From assembly GCF_900324485.2 (NCBI RefSeq), contig NC_046651.1:9454605-9518604 (forward strand): a stretch of DNA of 64,000 bases. Direction: 5' to 3'. Source of the DNA: Mastacembelus armatus (Eukaryota > Chordata > Actinopteri > Synbranchiformes > Mastacembelidae). Within the stretch, counting starts at the first letter, position 1; each line of letters opens with the position of its first letter. The translations under genes were made by a program, and so were the position numbers. Shown here one piece after another: positions 55,517 through 64,000 of this stretch. The notes under the pieces were generated by a model. The model was given only the letters and a program-made list of their open reading frames with translations, was not told where the DNA came from and ran no database searches.

Positions 55517-55880
55517 TTTTGTACAGATAGATGGGTTTTTAAACAGAAACCTCTCAAGATCAGGAATGGTCTCCTTGCTGTCGATCTCGTCCATGTCATG
55601 GTAGCTCACATCCGTCCTGCAAACACCCAGGGAATGGATTCAGGAATAGACATGACATTTATTCTTACGAGGTGAAAATAAACCAAGAAATCAAAGTGAA
55701 CATGAGCTATAGTGTAGACATAGCTCTTACCACAGCATCACTTTAGCTTTCAGGGCATGTGGCAACTGCAGAGCAAAACATTATATTATATGCAGTACAA
55801 GTTAAAAGATAGCTAAGAGATAACGCTAGATCCAGCAACCGGTTAATAATTGTGAAGCCTACCTTTATGTCCAAACTCAT
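53856..55880 (-). CDS. cfap119: Cilia- and flagella-associated protein 119 (CCDC189/C16orf93 family)
   Basis: The mammalian protein is needed for the sperm flagellum. Nine exons on the minus strand: 55863-55880, 55731-55765, 55551-55616, 55235-55386 (or starting at 55398), 54815-54885, 54609-54725, 54404-54467, 54103-54186 and a last exon ending at 53856 or 53963. The conserved core reads VFQVDLPEPKRGVLLELYVQ, then FCRERGFKREQTSALLSIIK, RPPFSIKLFSSGEVKCIF and NHYKLYKYIFTPQVKLDLSL. The exon 8 encoded part is acidic. The last exon is open in two frames: the strong acceptor (exon from 54009) gives 217 aa ending LVEKEVR; an acceptor 20 bases on (exon from 53989) gives 246 aa with the helix-like GQLDQQIKEIADLHISSLN. 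The name rests on this core as I recall it and on position: the human gene lies beside PHKG2 and RNF40. Confidence 0.78.
55439..55515. repeat. (GT)n microsatellite in cfap119 intron 3
   Basis: About 38 uninterrupted GT units. On the cfap119 strand this is a (CA)n tract that fills almost half of a 164-base intron and ends about 40 bases before its acceptors. Confidence 0.98.
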
Positions 55881-56120
55881 TTTTATTTCATCTGTTTGAT
55901 TATATGCTAAAATCAGCGAGCTACAGTGGTTTGAGGTTTAATTTGATTTTATCCTGTCATAAAAAATACACAGCCTAACTTACGTGCCAGAATAGATTTG
56001 GTAGTTAAAAATGTAAACGCTAACTATTTTAGTATATGAAGATATTTTAATAGTTGAACCGTACACTGCCCAAAACAGGCTCCACTAACACCAGGTCATT
56101 GATTGTTTTGCCAACTCAAT

Positions 56121-56133
56121 GTATCCTAGCAAC
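56121..56133 (+). promoter_or_regulatory. RFX X-box-like site upstream of cfap119
   Basis: GTATCCTAGCAAC fits GTNRCC-N(0-3)-RGYAAC with a one-base spacer and one mismatch (T in place of the purine). It is 241 bases upstream of the cfap119 start codon, a usual distance for X-boxes of ciliary genes. Confidence 0.5.
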
Positions 56134-57245
56134 AATGTGCCCCTTCTTTCCTTTTCCGGTTTTGCGCGCTGTGTCCGAAATCAACGACTTTGTAGTCCGT
56201 TCGCCATTTTGTAGTGCTGCCAGAATGTCGTGTGTAAACTTATCCAATGTATACTTCACTCAAAACTTCCACAATACGAGTAACAAAAACAGTGGTACAC
56301 ACGACACGTTCGCTGCTTTGTCCTGACAGTCCCACAATACAACGCGTTTTATCGGCGCCTACGAAAGGTCAATTTACTGCCCACTGTTGTGTTTACATGT
56401 GTGGAGCAGGGAGCGAGTCACGTGATCGGCAAAGCATCAAAGTATCTTTTCACACTTTTCACAGGAGTATGCATTAAAACACCTAGTCCATATCATTTCA
56501 AAATAATTAAAATAAACAATAAACACTCAAAAAATTAACTAGAAAAAATACAAAGACAAAATATCTATATATCTCTAATATAGGTCCTAGAAATATAACA
56601 TGTTAGGATAAATGTTAGAAGAAAACGTAAATTGAGTTATGGTAACGCTGTCTCAATCACTTCATTCTGTTTTGGCTATTAATAAAATAATTAAACTACA
56701 AATATATAAATATATATATAATTAACTAAGTAATAATTAACTAATAACTCTGATAAAATTAAATATTGTAAAATTTAGAAAAAAACGTTGTTTGATGGAA
56801 CATTGATAGATTATTTTTATTTCATATCCTTTGACAATCAAAATGGTCATTTGAGCCAGCTACTCTTCGCTACTATTTACTATTACATCCAACCATGAGC
56901 CTACGATAACCAGAACACTGCGATAATTATTTTGCAGCTGGGTTATTGATAGACTTAAGTTAAACAGTTCCGTGTAGTACAAAACGCCGATAAATACCTG
57001 TAAAAACTCAAAATAAATGTGACCATATACTGCTACTATTAGGCTCTGCTAATGAAGACTTGTGCACCTGTAAGTGAACTGGATGTGAGCGAAATTAAAA
57101 AGGTAAAAATCCCATCAGGCATCAGTGTAACTAAGGTCACAGGTATAGTAATGGTACAGACACGAACAATGATATTTTCAGATTAAAAGCACAGAGTTGC
57201 CAGTTCTTTTTGAATTTCACAGATGTCCATCGCTGCATGGTAGCA

Positions 57246-57259
57246 GTAACCATGGCAAC
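57246..57259 (+). promoter_or_regulatory. RFX X-box, perfect consensus, upstream of the tubby-like gene
   Basis: GTAACCATGGCAAC fits GTNRCC-N(0-3)-RGYAAC exactly with a two-base spacer. It lies 477 bases before the tubby-like ATG and roughly 180 bases before the donor of the probable noncoding first exon, so it is promoter-proximal. Confidence 0.7.
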
Positions 57260-57736
57260 GAGATAAAGCTGGCTGTGTTTCCCGCTAACAGCCAACGTCT
57301 GGCAGATCTGTGTATGTCTTCTGGCGTTTGGTTTGTTTAATGACACCCAGTGGGCTGTGTGGTTTGACGGTACAGCCCAGTGAGGCTCCCTGGAACAGTC
57401 AATTTGTGGTCGCTGCTTTTGTGTGTGGCTGGTTGCGCCTGGGTAAGTGATGCTGACTTGTAGTAATTTCAGTTGTTACATTAGGCCCGAGCATCTCCAC
57501 AAAGCTCGCCTTGTACACACCGTCTGAGCTGTGCGGTGCAGTTTAAGAACATTATCCCCTTTTAATCCACTTTGCCTTCTGCTACCTGCAGGTGGACAGG
57601 CTGTCAGATGGAGCTGGACATTCAGTTGCTCTTTTAGTTTGAAGACTGGACCCTCTTATTTTTCTAGCTCTTGTCTTTGAAGATCTTTAATTATCTCCTG
57701 ACAACTCTGTAATTAGCAGTGAGATTTTACTCAGAC

Positions 57737-60700
57737 ATGGAGGACCCCAATATACGACAACAGAAGCTGGACAACCAGGTAAAGATCACAATTATTTAAG
57801 GATTTTGTCTAATTCACCCAAGAAATAGCCCAGATATGTTTTTAAAACTGGTACAACAATTATTAAGCCCTTCAAAGAACCTACAATGACATTTCTTTTA
57901 AGTTGATAGGTGTGTTTATTAAAAAATAGGACTATATAATTATAATAAACATAATTGTCATAGTAGATGGTGCAGCAAATCCTGAATCTTCTTCCTTAGT
58001 TAGTTAAAAAGGGGTTGAAACTGAAGCAATAGTACTGAAAACAAAGTGTTCATTTATATTTTTTACAGGTATAGCCCAATGTATGAAGAATGTGTGTCTC
58101 ATTTTCATTCCCCAACAGCGAACCCTTGTGATGAAAAAGCAGCAAAAGAAGAGAGCTGATTGTCAAATGGTGGTAGCCAATCGAGATACTCGCCAAAAGA
58201 ACCGAAAACACAACCCTGCCCTCTCTGATGAAACGCCTCTGTTAATCAGCCAATCCCTGAGCAACACTTCCCTGAATGGTTAGTATTAGAACTTTTATTT
58301 TACATAGCAGAACTGCAGACAATCAAAAAAAAATCTATTGTATAACATGCTCAGTTTCTTAATTTTGTTAAATGCACCTTCTCCCCCCCCCTGGAGATCA
58401 AGTTGAACATGCTCATGACAACCCTTTGGATGAGATCACACTGGGTGAATGCGACATGAGAGCAAGCAAGCTGTTAAATGAGGTGCCTTTGGAGAAGCCT
58501 GTTCCTCCCAAGAAGATGAACTTGGAGATCGACCAAGAGCCTGAGGTGAAGTGTGACGTGGAGAATGAAGTTCAGGTGGAGGGAAAAAAGACAAAGAAGA
58601 AAGACGTGAGGAAGGAAAAAACCAAACGTAAGAAACACAAGCCTCTGGGCCCTAGATGTTCTGAACTCCACATATGTGTGTGCACGTTCTGTTTTTACAC
58701 AAACTAATGTGAGGCTAGAAGACACTTTGCTTTAATAAATTATTCATCAAGCAAATCACTGCTTTTTCAGAGGTGGAACAGAATGAGGAAAAAGAAAAAG
58801 AGCATGACAAGGAGAAAAAGGAGAAAAAAGCAAAGAAGCACAAAGAGAAGGACACGCAGAAAACAAACAAGACAAGCAAACAGGAGCATAAAAGTAACAT
58901 CAGTGTTGGTGAATTTATCATCAAAAAACTGCATATTATATGTACTGTACCACATCTAGTATCTAAGGAAGAAAACATCTTCACTGTACTCCACATTAAA
59001 CTGTAACATTATGCTAATTAGCTTCCCCAGCATTTAAGTGTTTACTTTTTCAGAGACGCCCTTGAAGGAAGTGGAGATAGAGTCAGTGGTGGAGGCGACA
59101 AGTCCAACGAAGAATAAATATGTTCAAAGTGACGATGAAGAGGAAAATGAAACCCAGAAACCAGGCCCCCAATTAGCAAAGAGGAAAAAACAACTTGACA
59201 CATGTGAGTGATTGTTTGCATCAGCCAATTATATCCTCTGTAATACTGTGAAGCCTTTGCAAAGAATAATTCTGCGTGTGTTACCTGCACAGCCAGGTGC
59301 CAAATAAGTGATGAGAGCAAAGACGAGGAAGGTGAGGAAAGGGAGAAAAAGGAAAAAAAGACAAATAAAACAGAGAGAACTACAGAGAGTCGAACTTCAC
59401 TCAACTCTAACTACAGGAGGAGTTCATCTTCAGGCAGCGAATCTACTGAAAGAGTGAGACATCAACATGGGAAATACCAAACAATTTAGCATCTTATTTT
59501 CAATTGTCACAAACAGCATATAAAAATGACAAACTGAAGTCTTTCCCATTTCAGTCAGCCTCTCCCATGTCGGTGGAGGATCTTCAGAAGTTTGCTTTAC
59601 GTCCAGCCCCCAGAGATGTAACGATCCAATGCAGGGTCACCAGGGACAGGAGAGGCATGGAAAAGGGCATTTATCCGACATACTACCTCCACATGGAAAA
59701 GGAGGATGGAAAGAGGGTTGGCACATTTTTAAAATATTGTTTATCAAGCTGTCAAATTACTAAGTCATTTTAATTCTCTGCCATAAAATTCCCTTTTTGT
59801 ACTGCCATCAAGGTGTTTCTAATGGCAGGCAGAAAGAGGAAGAAGTGTAAAACATCCAACTATCTCATCTCCACCGACCCCACAAATCTGTCCAGAGACA
59901 CAAACTGCTACATAGGAAAACTAAGGTATGCTGTTTCACTTCTACGTTATGAAGAATGATGACACAAAATCAGTTATCCTTTTTTCTTATAAAGCACAAA
60001 TTTCATTATTGGGGAACTTTATATTGTGATTTAGATTATATTAAACATACACTGTCACAAGGGTAAAACAGTCACTCTTAAACCTGGTATTGATTTTTAG
60101 CAGATATTTTACTTGTCACTGCAGGAAAAATGATAACACGAGCCTTGACTATGTTACATTTGAGTGGTCCATTCAGCCCTATCAGAGCCAGCATGCACAA
60201 CCACAGGGCAAATGCATGAAATTTAATAAAGCTGTATTTACACTAGTGATTTTTTTTTTCCTGACAAGGCAGGTAAACATTTCTGCCATGCAATTTTTTA
60301 GCTGCATTAGCCTGTCATCAAATATAGGACTACGTAAACAGGTCCTTTATTAGTGAGAAGAAGAAAATAGCTTTTGTTTTTATTTTACATCACTGTGGTA
60401 AACCTGCTGTACATTCAGTTTCATATTCTTTCCTCAGTTCCTCCTCTATGGTGAGACCACTAAGAGATTACATTACTTTCATCTGTTTCAGGTCCAATGT
60501 TCTGGGTACAAAGTTCACAGTTTATGATGGAGGAGAAAACCCAGAGAAAAAACCCTTCATCAAAGAGTGTGAATCTGTACGGCAAGAGCTGGCAGCAATT
60601 TGCTACGTGAGTCCAAATATATATGTATATATATCCAACTTTCAACTAGTGCCAATAAATTAGTCCTGTAACACAATCATTCATTATGTTCCAGGAGACA

Positions 60701-61346
60701 AATGTGTTGGGTTTCAAGGGTCCAAGGAAAATGACAGTGATCATTCCTGGCATGCTAGAAAACGATGAAAGAGTGTCCATTCATCCAAAAAATGTATGAA
60801 CAAAAATATATATATATATATATATAATGATAATAATAATGATCTGCTTAGAAGACCTGTGATGATGTAAGTAAAGTTTGAAAAATCTTTACTTAAACCA
60901 AAATTTTATTTTATTTCAGGATCTAGAGACTCTACTGGTCCGCCATGCAAATGGCAACACAGACAAACTGGTCACCCTGGTGAACAAATCCCCAAGCTGG
61001 AATGAACAGACTCAGTCTTATGTGCTTAACTTCCATGGCCGTGTTACTCAGGCCTCTGTCAAGAATTTTCAGATCATCCACCCAGACAACGGTAAATGTG
61101 ACGGACGTATCGGTCTTCTTTATCCCTGAATAACCGGGAGAAAAAGGTCTGTCTTGTCTTTATTCTTAACTTCGCTTTCTTTCGTCTTCTCTGCTCCTGA
61201 TGTCTTTTGCAGATGATTACATAGTGATGCAGTTTGGCCGTGTTGCAGAGGACGTCTTCTCCATGGATTACAGTTTCCCCATGTGTGCCCTGCAAGCCTT
61301 TGCCATCACCCTGTCATCCTTTGATGGCAAACTAGCCTGTGAGTGA
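57737..61346 (+). CDS. Tubby-family protein (TUB/TULP-like)
   Basis: Tubby proteins bind PI(4,5)P2 and the IFT-A complex and carry receptors into cilia. Twelve coding exons: 57737-57778, 58119-58278, 58397-58627, 58771-58893, 59054-59203, 59293-59453, 59555-59716, 59813-59925, 60492-60606, 60695-60793, 60920-61091 and 61213-61346, for 553 aa. The N-terminus ([20 protein letters not shown]) matches the conserved IFT-A-binding helix. Residues about 120-285 are very rich in Lys and Glu, with nuclear-signal-like [12 protein letters not shown]. The tubby domain spans about 295-553 ([20 protein letters not shown] to [11 protein letters not shown]). It keeps the phosphoinositide-binding Lys and Arg of GKLRSN, and [11 protein letters not shown] and [18 protein letters not shown]. 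The domain is closer to TUB than to TULP1, but the middle region differs, so I do not choose between tub and a tulp paralogue. X-box upstream. Confidence 0.93.
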
Positions 61347-63170
61347 TGCATACTGGTGCACCTCAAGCACTTAACTAGATCCCTGATCTAGACAGAAACT
61401 TAGTTTAACTTCAAACTATACCCATCATTTTTCACAGGGTCATATTGATGTTGTGTATCCTGGTGCGTTGCAACACTGTACTCTGTAAATGTGGAAAAGA
61501 TGCCACAGGCTTAGGTTTCTAACGGGAATTGTTTTATACTGCAGGTAGGACTAATTTAATTAATACAAGTTAATTTAATGGTATTTCTTTTTGTATTTCC
61601 ACGATGTATAAAGGACTCATCAATCAAAATCAAAATGTTGAGAACAACTCTGTACACACTATCAGTGAAATATTAAATGATGTTGCAGCATTTGCGTGAA
61701 TTTTAATTTCTTTAAACACGAAGATGACACAGTGTTCATTTGATGAATTTTAATATTATAATGTTTTTATATTTGCTGGTGTTTCTTTTTTACAATCATA
61801 ACCTTAAGCAGTGGAAGACTTGTCCAAGTCACTGAGAAACACATCTTAATGCTGCTGCGCTCATTTCCTCAGATCTTTATAGTTCAAGCCAAAAGTGATT
61901 ATCTTTAGCTGTTTCCTATGATTTTAGGCTCTTTATCACAAAGAACGAAACATTTTCATCAAAGCACTAAAAAAATACTCCTATCAGATGCAGAGGCACT
62001 GAGACAAGTTGCAGAAAGAACTAAAGCGTCACTGCTCATCTCAAACATATTAAAGGTTCACACAGCTTCACATTAAGGAACAGAAAGCCATTTAGGTTTC
62101 ATTGAATAAAAATAGGCTTCCGTTATGTTCTGTGGTAGAGTACGATCAGATGTACACAAATAAATACAACGCAAATTTAGATGAAACTGACAAAGCTGAC
62201 AGTGTGCTGTTTCCTGTTCCTAAATGCTCTCACTCTCTAATGAAGTTACAGTAAAACAACAAGGCCTTGAGAGTTTGCCTTCATAAACTTTAACCTTTAG
62301 TAGTATTTGCATTAACACCTCACTAGCTCGAACCACAACTGAACACTCTTGTGAAATGCATGAAATTTTTCCTAATCAGACTGAAAATGCTTGACCACAA
62401 CAGAACTGGCGTAGTTTCCGCTCGCTCATGATGAATACCACTTAATCTATTGCTAAGATACTATGCACCATGTACACCCTCACACAAACACTAATGCTTC
62501 GGCTTGTATGTTCCAAAACTCTACATCAACAAAATCATGAACCTCAGAGGAAGACATGAAGTTCACTGTCAGCTCTTATCTTTTACAGAATCACTACAAC
62601 ACACAACCTACGTTCTGCTGAACGCCTATGTTCACTACACATTGCACAACACGCTTGTAGTTTGCACAGTAATTTATACAGTATATTCCAGTTTCCCTCC
62701 ACTCAGAATTACCTACATGTTTCTCCTACATATTTTGACAAATCAGATGACATCAAATCACCTAAGTAGATCAGCATGAAGTGAGTTTTGGCAAAGTAGC
62801 CAAGTTAGGATGCACTCACATCTGCGATTTGTCTGCGTAAGACACTTCAATAAAACCTTAAACAGATGTGTTTGTTAAAGTGTCACATGGAATGACTGAG
62901 TTGAACCCCAGGGTTGGACTAGTGAAGTAATATTTTTATGTCAGCAACATGAACAATTTATTTGTTAAAATACTTTACAATGTGATATTTTGGACATTTG
63001 AATGGAATTTGTGGTTAGTCATATTTCAGACACATCTTTTTTGAATTTGTACTATGTAAGGAACCCGAATGCTTAATATACATTATTAGACTTCCTGGTC
63101 TGCGGATTTATTTTAGTTGGGTGATTAAAAATGACATGCAGTACATGTTGGTCTTTTTTGGGGGTGTGTG

Positions 63171-63202
<32 letters not shown>

Positions 63203-63657
63203 ATTGAAGCCACAAAAATGAATCTTACAATCCAAAATGACATCTTCTAGCTTCAAGCCTTTTCAGTGGGTTACAGAAAGAGAAGAAGTGACCATCACAG
63301 CATTTAGATGTACCTTGGTTCACTATGATCACATCAGATCAGATCATTCAGCTTTATAAAGCAGTTAAAGCAACACTACTGTTCAACCAGTTGTTATAAA
63401 AAAAGACCAAACTCAGCCCACAGTATGAGAGGGGCTATTGTGGTGTGGTCTACATTTGACTAAACTCTTATCCCCTTTACACTACTTTCCTTTTACAACT
63501 GCTCTCTTAAAAAAGCACATCCTCTACCAGTGACATGTGAGTGATACCTATCAGGGCGAAAAGACTATCTGATACCTCCCTTGTCAGTCTTCAATAAACA
63601 CCTTACAAGCGCTCAGAGGCAGCATAACTCAACTCGACACATTTCAGGACTAAGGTG
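61347..63657. other. 3' UTR of the tubby-like gene and intergenic spacer
   Basis: No gene is visible. AATAAA at 62105-62110 is a possible polyadenylation signal for the tubby-like gene. The remainder is AT-rich unique-looking sequence with one tetranucleotide repeat. Confidence 0.5.
63173..63202. repeat. (TCTG)n microsatellite
   Basis: About seven and a half perfect TCTG units, preceded by a short GT run. Confidence 0.95.
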
Positions 63658-64000
63658 ATGTCTGGGCTGGCTGGTGCGATGGATTGGAGCTTTATGCCGT
63701 GGCTCAAGCTGGTGCTGCTGACTATGTTTCTGTCCATGTCTACTGGTATCATCTGCCTGCATGGAAACCCTACCACAGGTTAAGTGTCTGCCAGTACTTT
63801 CTGTTTTGAAAACTGAATTATGGCACCAACTGATGAGAGAGGCGTTCAGCTATGGTCTAGTTAACCTTAGACCTTTGAGGAGAAGGCTGACATGCAAATT
63901 TAGATGTTTGGGGGCCTTTAAATGTTGCTTTGTTTATTTTACAAAAGCAGTAGGGAGCCTGAGTAATCCTGATAATACTACAGAGGATGTCCAGGGCAGC
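63658..64000 (+). CDS. N-terminus of a secreted or membrane protein (partial, cut by window end)
   Basis: Exon 1 (63658-63778) reads MSGLAGAMDWSFMPWLKLVL, then LTMFLSMSTGIICLHGNPTT, and ends at a donor GTTAAG. Exon 2 opens after an acceptor ending at 63950 and continues in phase (VGSLSNPDNTTEDVQGS) to the end of the window. The hydrophobic stretch looks like a signal peptide with cleavage near STG or ICL. NTT is a possible N-glycosylation site. An alternative start is the second Met at 63679. I do not recognise the protein; too little is present. Confidence 0.6.

Larger units (their letters stand above)
55881..57736. promoter_or_regulatory. Intergenic region and promoters of cfap119 (-) and the tubby-like gene (+)
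   Basis: A divergent spacer between two ciliary-type genes. For the tubby gene a donor at about 57441 (GCCTGG then GTAAGTG) and an acceptor ending at 57591 suggest a noncoding first exon before the coding exon. 56440-56800 is very AT-rich, with no gene. Two RFX X-box-like sites are listed separately. Confidence 0.55.

Noticed and set aside
55402-55604. Long open frames through the (GT)n tract on both strands
   Set aside because: The frames are made by the dinucleotide repeat (CV or TH runs); cfap119 exons on the minus strand explain the coding parts at either side.

Overview
This window is vertebrate nuclear DNA, almost certainly from a spiny-rayed (percomorph) teleost fish. The evidence is split genes with GT/AG introns, protein sequences that match vertebrate families along their length, tRNA-derived SINE, LINE and hAT remnants of fish type, and microsatellites. 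There is no operon, CRISPR array, rRNA or tRNA gene that I can see. All exon models were made by eye from splice signals, reading phase and family similarity.

Layout, left to right. 1-3831 has no gene except probable 5' leader sequence. 3832-7208 (+) is a PACSIN3-like F-BAR/SH3 gene with a SINE in one intron. 7209-9600 is a repeat patch ending in a decayed LINE with a (TA)n tail. 10081-17912 (+) is a 20-exon gene for a Sec23/Sec24-like zinc-finger plus von Willebrand A protein. 19172-21157 (-) is znf668, and 23195-28280 (+) is znf646; the two are head to head over one promoter region. 32845-37484 (-) is tnfrsf12a (Fn14), tail to tail with znf646. 39633-49394 (-) is rnf40, head to head with phkg2 (50561-53054, +). 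53856-55880 (-) is a gene I read as cfap119 (ccdc189). 57737-61346 (+) is a tubby-family gene. 63658-64000 (+) is the start of an unidentified secreted or membrane protein.

The block znf668-znf646, rnf40, phkg2 and cfap119 corresponds to genes that lie close together on human 16p11.2, so this is a rearranged piece of an old vertebrate linkage group. tnfrsf12a is on 16p13.3 in human.

The genes do not form one pathway. Two are chromatin or transcription factors (znf668, znf646), one is the histone H2B ubiquitin ligase (rnf40), one is glycogen phosphorylase kinase (phkg2), and two are ciliary (cfap119 and the tubby gene). The ciliary pair is divergent and has RFX X-box-like sites near each start. 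I did not find a new multi-gene system. The most useful leads are a reading-frame break at a 9-G run in rnf40, a vWA/Sec23-like protein that keeps a metal-binding MIDAS motif, two overlapping reading frames in the last exon of cfap119, a seven-codon uORF whose stop overlaps the phkg2 start, and an orphan membrane-protein remnant near 18.5 kb.
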